A stretch of DNA of 31,427 bases from Butyricicoccus pullicaecorum (lineage in GTDB: Bacteria; Bacillota; Clostridia; Oscillospirales; Butyricicoccaceae): positions 1 through 31,427 of the forward strand of contig JAGZIW010000018.1 in the NCBI GenBank assembly GCA_018366035.1, in the 5' to 3' direction. The translations under genes and the position numbers were made by a program. This document shows, one piece after another, positions 24,301 to 31,427 of the stretch (position 1 is the first letter of the stretch; every line of letters starts with the position of its first letter). A model generated the notes under the pieces. It ran no database searches, was not told the DNA's origin, and was given only the letters and a program-made list of their open reading frames with translations.

Positions 24301-27300
24301 GATGAGCCGCGACCTTTTTGGGTTCAGTTTGGCGGTTTTCTGCTGTATCCGTCCAATGTAGAAGAAATTATCCATACACCAGAGTGGAAGATACAGCAAA
24401 ATGCCGGTCTTGACGCCCTAATCGATGGCAACGACAGCACCTCGGTCTGGTTTGACCCAGATGGTGATGTCAATGTCAATCAGGATCATAGCCGCAAGGG
24501 TGAATATATTGGCGTAAAATTGCGTGAAAAGCAGAAAATCGGCAAGGTTCGCTTTGTTGTTGGCAATGATACGCAAGATAAGTGGAAGCAGTATCATCTG
24601 GAATACTCACCAAGTGCAGATGGAGATGCCGATTGGGTATCTGTTCGGCCGTTTGCAGGCGCACAGAGTGGCAAGGATATTGTGGAAGTCAATCTGGGTG
24701 GAGTCACAGCCCAGCGCGTGCGTATAGTCAATGATGAGGATACGCCGACATGGGTGAAATTCTCGGAAATCACGGTCGATGGTTTTGACGTGACCAAGGA
24801 CGCCCATGTCTTTACAAACAACGATGCGGCAAGGCAGAATGTCTATGGCACAATTGACAATGAAGAAGTAAGTATTTCCAAGGCGTTTGAGATTACGCTC
24901 AAGCCGAACGAGTATTTTGGTTTTGAACTGCCGCGTATCCGTCAGCTCAGTGAAATCACGGTCGATGCCATAGGGCAGGAGGGGCTGACGCTCAAAGCGG
25001 GCGCGAATCTGGAAGAAATGAACGCTTATACGGAGGGCAGTGTCAATGCGCGATATGTTTATCTGCAAAATGATACTGACCAACCAATTTCTTTCTATCT
25101 GGACGCGCTGAAAGCCAAGATTACGGAGCCTAAGGCAATCCACTTTGACAGCATCGAAGGTCTGCCGGTGGCAAGCAAGGGTGACGACGCAGTGGAACAG
25201 GGACGCACCGGCAGCCTGTTTGACGGCAATGTGAATACAGATGTCACCTTTGCGCGCAAGCAGAAAAATGGCGGTACGATTACCTATGACTTGGGGCAGA
25301 CACGTGAAATCCGAAAAATCGAAGCCCTGATGAAAGATGCACAGCGCGACTTTATCCGTTCGGGTGTGATTGAGGTCGCACAGGAGAAAGACGGAGAATG
25401 GACAACCGTTGTCACCATAGACGAGATGGGTGAGGACGGAAATACACCGAATGAGGACACTGCGGGTTCGGTTGGCTGGGGAGAATCCAGCAGCAATTAT
25501 CCGAACTTTAAGTCCTATACAGGTACGCTGGACACACCGGCTGCGGCGCGTTATTTGCGTATTCGCCTGACTGCCGATTATGACCACCGCTGGATTAACC
25601 TGAGCGAAATTTTGATTAACGACGGGGAATATATTCCGGTACATGCAAACCCGACTTTTGTTGTGGAGCCTGCCGAGGTTTCCGGTGACTTTATTCCTGA
25701 TTTTGTGGCAGATGGCAATGTATCCACGGGATTCAAGCCGGATATGACAGGAAAAAATCAAGGCTCTCTCACGTATAAGCTGTCCGCCTCTACGCATATC
25801 GATCAAATCAATATTTTGCAGAGCAGCGCCAATATCAGCAATGCACATGTGTCTGTTCGTGGAATCCCTTCTGCGGGCGCAGACGCCAGAACGGCTGCCG
25901 CGGCTGAAAAGGGTGAATGGGTTGAAATCGGTATGCTTACAGAACCGCTGACCTCGATTTATACCTATAACTTTGACAGCATTTATGAAATCAAGCTGGA
26001 ATGGGGCGCTGTACAGCCAATCATTTATGAAATTGCTGTAGTTGCAAATGAGGCGCTGGAGGTCGATGCGACTGCGCTTGCGCGCCTGCTCGAAAAATGC
26101 GGAGAGCTGACAGAGGAGGAAAAGCAGAAATATCAAATGTCTGCTGTGACTGCCTATGAGGCTGCACGCAAGGAAGCGCTGGAAATGGTTGCAGCCGTTG
26201 CGCAGGGAAAAATAGATGCACAGGCAAAGGTGAATGAAGTATATGCCAAGCTGCTTGCAGCAAATAAAACGCTGCTGGGCAGTACGGAGGATTTGATTAC
26301 TGCAAAGCAAAATCTGCGTGACCTGCTCGACAGCTATTCGAAATACAAGTATACACCGAATTCATGGGAGCAGTTTATCAATGACAGTGCGTACCGCAAT
26401 GCGGTTTTTATTAACAAGAAAGATGGCATCAACCTCAAGGAAATCACAGATGCGACCATTGCGTTGATGGAGGCAGCGGAAAGGATCCTTGTAGAGGAAA
26501 GCTCCGGCGGCACGCACCATGAAACCTCGAGACCAGAGGAGGAAAAGCATGAGGATACCAAGGCGCCTCTGATAGATAAGCCTGTCCTGCCAGTGAATCA
26601 GACGGTTGCGGTTGCTGCTAATAATGGAGATGTTGTGTCCATCAAAACACAGAAGATTGGAGATGGATATGTACTCTCTGTCAGCAAGGACGGCAAGGAA
26701 GTCACAGATTTGGAGGGCGGTATCACCGTATCGCTGCCAACATCGGAAACCGGCATGGGTGCAGTCGCTGTGATTGGTTCCGGCGATGCGCAGACTGTGA
26801 GCAAGAAATCCTATATTCAGGACGGCAATATGATTGTCACGATTGCGGGTTCCTGTACGGTGCAGATTGAAGACCGTGCGGTATCCTTTGCTGATGTAAC
26901 AGATGCAAATTGGTTTAAGAATCCGGTTGATTTTGTGACTGCACGCAGCTTGTTCATGGGTGCGGCACAGAATACATTTGCACCGGCACAATCTATGAAT
27001 CGCGGCATGCTGGCAATGGTGCTTTACCGCTTGGAGGGTGAACCTGCGGTTGCGTCTGCTTCGGCATTTCAGGATATTGCACCGAACCAGTATTATGCGA
27101 ATGCGGTTGCTTGGGCGGCAAAGAAAGGCATTGTACATGGAATCAGTGCGGATAAGTTCTCGCCGAATGTTTCGATTACCCGTGAGCAGCTGGCAAGTAT
27201 TCTGTACCGCTATGCAGGCTCTCCGAGCGCTTCGCAAACTCTCGATGGCTTTGCAGACGCTGATAAGATCAGCGACTATTCCATTGATGCAATGCAGTGG

Positions 27301-27414
27301 GCTGTGCAAAAGAAGATCCTGTCTGGCAGGGGGGATCACACGCTTGATCCAAAGGGCACAGCAACACGCGCAGAGGTTGCGCAGATGCTTATGCAGTTTG
27401 TAAAGGAAATCTAA
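21352..27414 (+). CDS. Giant secreted GH84 beta-N-acetylglucosaminidase (hyaluronidase-like) with SLH anchor
   Basis: The start at 21352 follows AAAGGAG by 10 bases and begins a signal peptide (M-E-W-K-K, a hydrophobic core, then A-F-A at residues 23-25). The mature protein of about 1995 residues is exported. In order: an acidic spacer (to about 85), a GH20/GH84-type N-terminal alpha/beta domain (90-235), and a GH84 catalytic barrel (238-520) starting R-G-F-I-E-G-Y-Y-G-E-P-W. The adjacent Asp pair D355-D356 in V-L-A-D-D-A is the expected catalytic couple for substrate-assisted cleavage of GlcNAc. Then come a helical region (530-690), about five F5/8-type C (CBM32-like) modules (700-845, 850-1000, 1005-1150, 1258-1430, 1433-1560), FIVAR-like helical repeats (1569-1720), and three SLH domains (1844, 1903 and 1964 onward) that bind pyruvylated wall polymer. 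A likely substrate is mucin O-glycan or hyaluronan. No partner genes are adjacent. Confidence 0.93.
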   Translation: MEWKKVLAFVLALAMLGSSAPAFALEEMKIPENQIEQQGDTDTEHAPEQGELSDTEQTQSETQKPEQTDDEVPMQPLTPAAVPVEEKAYKFYPKPQEITYQEGGVTLEDTVDVVFESGVDAYTEQRAEDALDEVHVRMRQAESVQAADLLVGIYDNADTAVDDWFKQQMGGQSEKDFDVFEKTDSYMLVVKNGKIGVLGKDTDAAFYGLTTLRQILQQTDNDKLIQAMEITDWADVASRGFIEGYYGEPWSTEDRVELMRWGGNLKLNSYFYAPKDDPKHNKQWREKYTEQELREKIEPLAKAGNASKCQFVFALHPFMNSPITDENYEESLQTLKEKFEQVMGVGVRQIAVLADDAANQGNDLYIRLMKDLVDWVSSEEMQEKYSGLKKIIPFCPVQYMGNGEAWMQEMPDEVPIVMTGGKVWGEVADSFTDTFYGNVDRGPYMWINWPCTDNSKRHLIMGGYTTFLHPEVNPEKIQGIVLNPMQQSEPSKVAIFGNACYAWNIWTEREAEQAWEDSFSYVDHDTHEETEASEALRELSKHMINQNMDNRVTKLEESVELKPKLDAFKEKMTAGSLTQEDIDKLRREFALLEDAAETYRREGNPRIAEQIVYWLDTWKNITSAANHLLNALQAYYLEDDANMVPTYFVEAQAQLEEAETHGFPYVDHTEYAEVGVQHIMPFMRAMRDHVAMLSKLTVDPTALIATAITNRTDNPTGALSNLVDGDISTEVIFKEGSAIHTGDYIGVMYNRAIPITDVKFVTGRQENAEDTFERARLMYTEDGEEWKPVPDVPEFTDGRAVVEAHGLTIKAKGIRLEATADRTGKWFAAREIYVNEIPEESEGITSAPLKSSVIKSAHYSLAQNTNENTLSDTNDDTFVWYKMAGDSAKQGDFVGMELDQTAAVGRVHAVVGKTGSKDKFKRYHVEYSKNGTSDWQRVPKEKIRVNDGVIVNDDGSITGLESGKDILDIELGGMTVKAVRIVNDEPRPFWVQFGGFLLYPSNVEEIIHTPEWKIQQNAGLDALIDGNDSTSVWFDPDGDVNVNQDHSRKGEYIGVKLREKQKIGKVRFVVGNDTQDKWKQYHLEYSPSADGDADWVSVRPFAGAQSGKDIVEVNLGGVTAQRVRIVNDEDTPTWVKFSEITVDGFDVTKDAHVFTNNDAARQNVYGTIDNEEVSISKAFEITLKPNEYFGFELPRIRQLSEITVDAIGQEGLTLKAGANLEEMNAYTEGSVNARYVYLQNDTDQPISFYLDALKAKITEPKAIHFDSIEGLPVASKGDDAVEQGRTGSLFDGNVNTDVTFARKQKNGGTITYDLGQTREIRKIEALMKDAQRDFIRSGVIEVAQEKDGEWTTVVTIDEMGEDGNTPNEDTAGSVGWGESSSNYPNFKSYTGTLDTPAAARYLRIRLTADYDHRWINLSEILINDGEYIPVHANPTFVVEPAEVSGDFIPDFVADGNVSTGFKPDMTGKNQGSLTYKLSASTHIDQINILQSSANISNAHVSVRGIPSAGADARTAAAAEKGEWVEIGMLTEPLTSIYTYNFDSIYEIKLEWGAVQPIIYEIAVVANEALEVDATALARLLEKCGELTEEEKQKYQMSAVTAYEAARKEALEMVAAVAQGKIDAQAKVNEVYAKLLAANKTLLGSTEDLITAKQNLRDLLDSYSKYKYTPNSWEQFINDSAYRNAVFINKKDGINLKEITDATIALMEAAERILVEESSGGTHHETSRPEEEKHEDTKAPLIDKPVLPVNQTVAVAANNGDVVSIKTQKIGDGYVLSVSKDGKEVTDLEGGITVSLPTSETGMGAVAVIGSGDAQTVSKKSYIQDGNMIVTIAGSCTVQIEDRAVSFADVTDANWFKNPVDFVTARSLFMGAAQNTFAPAQSMNRGMLAMVLYRLEGEPAVASASAFQDIAPNQYYANAVAWAAKKGIVHGISADKFSPNVSITREQLASILYRYAGSPSASQTLDGFADADKISDYSIDAMQWAVQKKILSGRGDHTLDPKGTATRAEVAQMLMQFVKEI

Positions 27415-27424
27415 GAATCGACGG

Positions 27425-27465
27425 AAACCGTGAGATGACAATATGTTATCTCACGGTTTTCTTTA
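27425..27465 (+). terminator. Terminator of the GH84 gene
   Basis: AAACCGTGAGAT (27425-27436) pairs with ATCTCACGGTTT (27448-27459), followed by TTCTTT. It starts 11 bases after the stop. Confidence 0.85.
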
Positions 27466-27520
27466 TGGCGATTCGGCTGCTGCCCTTGATGCGGCTGGAC
27501 GTATCGAGCAGATAGGAATA

Positions 27521-27554
27521 AAAAAAGACCAAGCAATAAAATCTTGCTTGGTCT
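27521..27554 (-). terminator. Terminator of the chemoreceptor gene
   Basis: Read on the minus strand, AGACCAAGCAA (27554-27544) pairs with TTGCTTGGTCT (27536-27526) over a 7-base loop, followed by a run of T (27526-27521). It lies 23 bases after the stop of the gene. Confidence 0.92.
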
Positions 27555-27576
27555 GGTGGATCTGGGGGTTTTTAGC

Positions 27577-29328
27577 TTAATATTTATCAAAGGAAGATGA
27601 TTTGGGAGAGTAAGTCACGGCATCATCTTCTGTGAGGATACTGCTGTGCTCCGGACGCAGCTTAAACTGCCCGACAAGATCGTTGAGCATATTTGCCTGA
27701 CTGGAAAGTTCTTCGCTGGCAGCAGCGCTCTCCTCGCTGGTTGCGGAGTTCGTTTGCACGACTGCGGAAATCTGGTCAACGCCCAATGTGATCTGTTCGA
27801 TGATTTCTGCCTGCTCCTGCGATGCCTCTGCAATCTCGTTTACGGTTGTGACAACGCTCTGGATCTTTTGGGTGAGTTCATTAAATGCTTGGCTGGTAGT
27901 CTGTGCAATCTGTTCGCCCTCACTGACGGATTCGATGGTGCTTTCGATGAGGGAGGTGATTTCCTTAGCGGATTCGGACGACTTCTGCGCAAGGTTGCGA
28001 ACCTCGTCTGCAACGACTGCAAAGCCCTTTCCGGCAGCACCGGCGCGTGCAGCCTCGACAGCGGCATTTAGAGACAGGATATTGGTCTGGAAGGTGATAT
28101 CATCAATGACCTTGATGACCTTACGGATACTTTCGGAGGAAATGGAAATTTTATCCATTGCGTCAAGCATTTCCTGCATATTGGCAAGTGTAGACTGTGC
28201 CACCTTGCCGGAAGTGATTGCAAGCTGATTTGCCTTTTTGGAGTTTTCTGCATTGGTATGTACATTACTCGAGACATCGTTTAGCGAAGCAGACAATTCC
28301 TGAATACTGCTTGCCTGTTCGGTTGCGCCCTGTGCAAGTGCCTGCGCGCCGCTTGCAACTTGATCTGAGCCTGTGCGGATTTGGTCGGCAGACGATTTGA
28401 TTTCATGGAGGAACAGGTTGAGCTTATCGAGCAGGACACCGCCGGCCTTTTCAATTTCGTTCATTTCTCCGGAGAAGTTTCCGTGAGGGAAGAAAGAGAT
28501 ATCGCCCTCTGCCATCAGTCCGAAGTTGTCGCCAATGCAGGAAATGATGCGTTTCAGCTCGGTAAAGCTTGCTTGGATACTGCGGCAGGTTTCGCCGAAC
28601 TCATCTTGACTGTCGTAAGAAAGTTCTTTGCTGAAGTCACCTGCTGCCAGTGCACTGGTTGCGTTCTGAATACGGTGCAGCGGAATAGTGATATATTGTA
28701 TCAGCTTGCGCAGCATAAAGATGCCAATGAAAAACAGCAAAACACTAGCAGCGATGCCGAAAATTAGGGATATTTTATAGATCCTGCGGGAAAAATCGGC
28801 ACGATCTTCTGCAAACTGCATCTGATCATCGCGTAGTGACATAATAATATCTGCCTGTTGTGTTTGCAGGGGTTTATATTCCTCTTCAAAAATCTGAAAT
28901 GCCTGCTCTGCGGAAGCAGTCGAACCATCATAAAGGAGCTCAAACATACGGTTGCGGGGAGACTCCTCCTGTGCCATAAGGGCTTCTAGGTTCTGTATTT
29001 TGGTTTGGTCGAGGGATTTGTTTTGCTTGCACTGTTCGAGAAAAGCTTTGTTCTGCTCAACGTCCGCAACGGCGCTTTTCAGATATGCGGAAATCTGGGC
29101 GGGGTCGTGATCTGCAAATGCCATGAGAGAGTATCTCTGTGTGGAAACCAAATTGCGGCGCATTTCCCAGATAACAGATGTATTGGGCAGTGTTGTGTTT
29201 GCGAGGGTGTCGGTTTCCTGCTGAATTCTGTAAATGGAACTGAGGGACAGTGCAGAAATGACAAGCGACAGCGCAAGCAGACTCCCGAAGATCACAAAGA
29301 GCTTATTGCGGATTTTTAAGTTTTTCAT
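27577..29328 (-). CDS. Methyl-accepting chemotaxis protein
   Basis: A 583-residue transmembrane chemoreceptor. A first membrane segment (about residues 9-32) follows a short basic N-terminus, then an extracytoplasmic helical bundle of about 150 residues (four-helix-bundle type MCP sensor), a second membrane segment (184-207), a HAMP linker (208-262) and a long cytoplasmic coiled coil. Its hairpin tip carries the highly conserved E-V-R-N-L-A-Q-K-S-S-E-S-A-K-E-I, which contacts CheA and CheW. Many Glu/Gln pairs in the flanking helices are candidate methylation sites. There is no CheR-binding pentapeptide at the C-terminus (ends S-S-F-D-K-Y). The ligand cannot be deduced. It is monocistronic: its own promoter at 29449-29477 and its own terminator. 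It implies that the organism is motile or carries a chemosensory pathway. Confidence 0.95.
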   Translation of the reverse strand: MKNLKIRNKLFVIFGSLLALSLVISALSLSSIYRIQQETDTLANTTLPNTSVIWEMRRNLVSTQRYSLMAFADHDPAQISAYLKSAVADVEQNKAFLEQCKQNKSLDQTKIQNLEALMAQEESPRNRMFELLYDGSTASAEQAFQIFEEEYKPLQTQQADIIMSLRDDQMQFAEDRADFSRRIYKISLIFGIAASVLLFFIGIFMLRKLIQYITIPLHRIQNATSALAAGDFSKELSYDSQDEFGETCRSIQASFTELKRIISCIGDNFGLMAEGDISFFPHGNFSGEMNEIEKAGGVLLDKLNLFLHEIKSSADQIRTGSDQVASGAQALAQGATEQASSIQELSASLNDVSSNVHTNAENSKKANQLAITSGKVAQSTLANMQEMLDAMDKISISSESIRKVIKVIDDITFQTNILSLNAAVEAARAGAAGKGFAVVADEVRNLAQKSSESAKEITSLIESTIESVSEGEQIAQTTSQAFNELTQKIQSVVTTVNEIAEASQEQAEIIEQITLGVDQISAVVQTNSATSEESAAASEELSSQANMLNDLVGQFKLRPEHSSILTEDDAVTYSPKSSSFDKY

Positions 29329-29448
29329 TTTGATACAGTCCTTTCCTTGTTAAGGTCAGTATATATACAGCGCATGCAGCGCGGAAGTAAGATGAGTAAA
29401 ATAGGGATTCTTTTGATGTTTATCCTCGTAAAGTGTTATATTAAACAT

Positions 29449-29477
29449 ATAATAACACAATTTTCCTAAAATATCAA
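29449..29477 (-). promoter_or_regulatory. Sigma-A-type promoter of the chemoreceptor
   Basis: On the minus strand TTGATA (29477-29472), a 17-base spacer and TATTAT (29454-29449). This leaves a leader of about 115 bases. A GAGGATAA at about 29431-29424 resembles the -10 of sigma-D promoters, but no TAAA stands at the proper distance. Confidence 0.65.
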
Positions 29478-29794
29478 TATTTTCCGACACAATATTTCAA
29501 ATAAATTTGTACAAAATCACAACAGAGCCTTTTATATAAAGTGACAGCAGGCACTTGGGGAAGAAATTTGACAAGCCGATAGATGCAATATCATATTCCT
29601 GCTTTTCCACATCAATTTCCAATCAACTAACAACTATAATTTTTTGAATCGGACGAGGGATTGCTTTCCGATATGCAGAGGTTTCACAGAAAATCATAGA
29701 GAACGTAATCATGATATATGATGTGCTTAGCAGAATAGGAGAATCAGACAGTCGGATTGGGAAAGACTTGTGCCTTGGACAAGCTGTGTACCAT
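29478..29794. other. Intergenic region, nothing identified
   Basis: About 315 AT-rich bases between the chemoreceptor promoter and the terminator of the metA unit. Short frames on both strands lack ribosome sites. I see no gene, repeat or clear signal. Confidence 0.5.
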
Positions 29795-29846
29795 AAAAAA
29801 AGCACTTGGGTCATTCGGCATGATATATGCAGGACGCAAGTGCTTT
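29795..29846 (-). terminator. Terminator of the metA unit
   Basis: Minus-strand AAAGCACTTG (29846-29837) pairs with CAAGTGCTTT (29808-29799) across a 28-base loop that contains a small inner hairpin; a run of seven T follows (29801-29795). Confidence 0.85.
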
Positions 29847-29883
29847 GTGATATTATAATGATAGAACAGCAAATCTGCGTATA

Positions 29884-30063
29884 CTACTGAATATGCTCCT
29901 CGCAGAAATCGTCAACAACGCGAAAACCCATTTGCTCTCTTGATGCAACGCGGAATTTTCGAATACTAACCGAGTCGGTTTGCGGACACAGGCGATTTTC
30001 TGGATTCAGACGCAGACAGGACATTTGTGTTTTTTGTTTTTCGTGCATATTTGTTTCTTGCAT
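29884..30063 (-). CDS. Small unknown protein (59 aa) downstream of metA
   Basis: Begins MQETNMHEKQKTQMSCLRLN and ends D-D-F-C-E-E-H-I-Q. GAGGTGAG precedes the ATG by about 6 bases, a good ribosome site. It lies 54 bases after metA on the same strand and is followed within 40 bases by a strong terminator, so it is the last gene of a two-gene unit. It has three Cys, no membrane segment and no signal peptide. I recognise no family. Given the neighbour, a role around methionine or sulfur metabolism is possible but only a guess. Confidence 0.65.
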   Translation of the reverse strand: MQETNMHEKQKTQMSCLRLNPENRLCPQTDSVSIRKFRVASREQMGFRVVDDFCEEHIQ

Positions 30064-30117
30064 ATTCGCTCACCTCGTGGATTAGTGTTCCCTGAGACAG
30101 AGCGAAATATGACCGGC

Positions 30118-31068
30118 TTATTTTTCATAATCCTCAAAAGGATCCTCCAGTGCCGGACGGCTGTCCAGATCGTATGGCGTTGTCTGGTAGACATAATAAT
30201 TGAGCCAGTTGGTATAAAGAAGCTGCCCGTGAGACCGCCAAGTAACTTTTGGCTCCTGTGTCGGATCATCATCTGGAAAATAATGGCGTGGAAGCTGTGG
30301 CTCGAGTCCACGGCTCAAATCACGAAAGTATTCCTGTTTTAAGGTGTCCCGATCATATTCGGAATGACCTAAGACGAAGATTTGCCGTCCGTTGTGGGAG
30401 CCTGCAATATAAACACCGGCCTCATCGGAAACCGACAGAAGCCGGAGCTCTGAATGTCGCGTGATATCTGAAGCACGTACCTCGGTATGACGGCTATGTG
30501 GTGCATAAAAGATATCATTGAAGCCGCGCAGCAGACGTTCGGTCGGCACCAGTACCCGATGCTCAAAGATGCCGCTCATTTTTTCGGGCAGTGTATACTT
30601 GGGTACATTATAATGATAATACAGTCCGGCTTGTGCGCCCCAGCAGATATGCAGGGTAGAATGTACATGGGTTTTGGTCCATTCCATGATTTCGGTCAGT
30701 TCAGACCAATAATCTACCTGTTCGAAAGGCATCTGCTCAATCGGAGCGCCGGTGATGATAAAACCATCATAACGGTTGTTTTTGATTTCATGAAAGGTTT
30801 TATAAAAAGTAAGCAGATGATCCTCTGGGGTATGCGTGGATTGGTAGGTCTCTGTTTGAACAAGGTCGACCTCGATTTGCAGAGGTGTATTGGAAAGACA
30901 GCGCAGAATCTGTGTCTCTGTTGTGATTTTGAGCGGCATCAGATTGAGCAAAGCAATCCGAAGCGGACGGATATCCTGTGTGATTGCGCGCCGTTCGGTC
31001 ATCACAAATATATTTTCAGACTCCAGCACTGCGCGAGCGGGCAGACTATCGGCAATTTTGATGGGCAT
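30118..31068 (-). CDS. metA: Homoserine O-acetyltransferase (MetA family)
   Basis: A 316-residue cytoplasmic enzyme that acylates homoserine at the first committed step of methionine synthesis. The start at 31068 is set by AAAGGAG about 9 bases upstream; the frame extends further but without support. Family landmarks: L-L-N-L-M-P-L-K-I-T-T-E-T-Q, catalytic Cys142 in H-I-C-W-G-A-Q-A, and the His235/Glu237 pair in V-L-G-H-S-E-Y-D. At residue 111 the protein has Glu (I-T-G-A-P-I-E), the residue that in Bacillus MetA selects acetyl-CoA; enzymes using succinyl-CoA have Gly there. I therefore call it an acetyltransferase despite the common name homoserine O-succinyltransferase. The 5' leader is only about 27 bases, too short for an S-box riboswitch or T-box. 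Confidence 0.95.
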   Translation of the reverse strand: MPIKIADSLPARAVLESENIFVMTERRAITQDIRPLRIALLNLMPLKITTETQILRCLSNTPLQIEVDLVQTETYQSTHTPEDHLLTFYKTFHEIKNNRYDGFIITGAPIEQMPFEQVDYWSELTEIMEWTKTHVHSTLHICWGAQAGLYYHYNVPKYTLPEKMSGIFEHRVLVPTERLLRGFNDIFYAPHSRHTEVRASDITRHSELRLLSVSDEAGVYIAGSHNGRQIFVLGHSEYDRDTLKQEYFRDLSRGLEPQLPRHYFPDDDPTQEPKVTWRSHGQLLYTNWLNYYVYQTTPYDLDSRPALEDPFEDYEK

Positions 31069-31101
31069 TAGAGATTCTCCTTTCCAAAGAACAATGTATT
31101 T

Positions 31102-31130
31102 ATTATAGCGCACCCTGCGCAGGATTGGAA
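31102..31130 (-). promoter_or_regulatory. Promoter of metA
   Basis: Minus-strand TTCCAA (31130-31125), a 17-base spacer and a perfect TATAAT (31107-31102). The spacer contains a 10-base palindrome, CCTGCGCAGG (31114-31123), a possible operator. Confidence 0.65.
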
Positions 31131-31204
31131 GAAAAAGAAGAATGTTTGATATATATATAACGGGAGGGCTGATTTTGGCAGGATAAAAAAATTTAGAAAA
31201 TATA

Positions 31205-31233
31205 TTGACAATAAAAAAAGAATGTGATATTAT
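31205..31233 (+). promoter_or_regulatory. Upstream promoter (P1) of a probable rRNA operon
   Basis: TTGACA (31205-31210), a 17-base spacer and TATTAT (31228-31233), preceded by a very A/T-rich stretch like an UP element. Confidence 0.8.
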
Positions 31234-31330
31234 ATGAAAGCTAGTTCGAGAGAACTGGTCAACTGAAGTGAAAAGTTTAGAGAGAAACGACTTTGTTGTA
31301 GAAAAAAGTCGAAAAACTTTGAAAAAGGTC

Positions 31331-31359
31331 TTGACAAACAAAATAAACTTTGGTAAAAT
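31331..31359 (+). promoter_or_regulatory. Downstream promoter (P2) of a probable rRNA operon
   Basis: TTGACA (31331-31336), a 17-base spacer and TAAAAT (31354-31359). Two near-consensus promoters about 125 bases apart are typical of Firmicutes rRNA operons. Confidence 0.85.
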
Positions 31360-31427
31360 AAACAAGCACTTTACCGAAAGGTAAGCGCAAGAATTGTACC
31401 TTGTAAATTAAACAACGAAAAGCTTGA
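31360..31427 (+). other. Probable 16S rRNA leader (processing region)
   Basis: After P2 comes a small hairpin with a GAAA loop (CTTTACC-GAAA-GGTAAG), then ACCTTGTAAATTAAACAACG, a sequence style familiar just upstream of 16S genes in Clostridia (compare ACCTTGAAAATTAAACAA). The mature 16S rRNA would begin just right of the window. Confidence 0.65.

Noticed and set aside
29424..29445. Sigma-D (flagellar/chemotaxis) promoter for the chemoreceptor
   Set aside because: GAGGATAA matches the -10 in 6 of 8 positions, but TAAA is not at the required distance; the sigma-A-type pair further upstream fits better.
31069..31101. S-box or T-box riboswitch before metA
   Set aside because: The promoter -10 is only about 34 bases from the start codon, leaving no room for a riboswitch.

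Overview
The window comes from a spore-forming, motile, Gram-positive anaerobe of the class Clostridia, most likely a gut Oscillospirales-type bacterium. The evidence is a cotJABC spore-coat operon, a 2020-residue secreted glycosidase (family GH84) anchored by S-layer-homology (SLH) repeats, a methyl-accepting chemotaxis protein, strong AGGAGG ribosome binding sites, and a MetA with the acetyl-CoA-type residue. This placement is inference; no rRNA body lies in the window.

Layout. Positions 1-1700 hold a foreign-looking cassette: about 620 bases of hairpin-rich, apparently noncoding sequence with a 35-base direct repeat at both ends, then a phage-type 340-residue protein and a terminator. It abuts a cotJC gene cut off after 68 codons; cotJB and cotJA are intact (1717-2565, minus strand). 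Positions 2708-12687 form one transcription unit of about 10 kb with an extended -10 promoter, six tightly spaced genes and a terminator: SWIM zinc-finger protein, two tandem HEAT-like paralogs (DUF5691-like), a MoxR AAA+ ATPase, a DUF5682-like protein and a VWA-domain protein. This is the most interesting system here. MoxR plus VWA is the core of known ATP-driven remodelling machines. I also see, in the DUF5682-like protein, paired GxxH motifs, a glutamate and an R-E-x-x-M motif typical of the TraB/Tiki/EreA/ChaN hydrolase superfamily.

Positions 12698-19443 are a patchwork of poorly known genes: a 400-residue protein preceded by an open frame with promoter and ribosome binding site but no standard start codon, a repetitive beta-helix-like protein, a tail-anchored membrane protein, a SUKH (SMI1/KNR4) protein with a long helical tail, and a YcxB-like membrane protein. 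Several have their own clear sigma-A promoters. Positions 19484-20921 hold an amino-acid permease broken by a frameshift. Positions 21352-27414 encode the giant GH84 glycosidase with several F5/8-type sugar-binding modules, helical repeats and three SLH repeats. Positions 27577-29328 (minus) encode a chemoreceptor. Positions 29884-31068 (minus) hold metA followed by a 59-residue unknown protein. The last 230 bases hold two tandem consensus promoters and a structured leader that look like the front of an rRNA operon whose 16S gene lies beyond the window.

All functional statements rest on motif recognition by eye; no database search was run.
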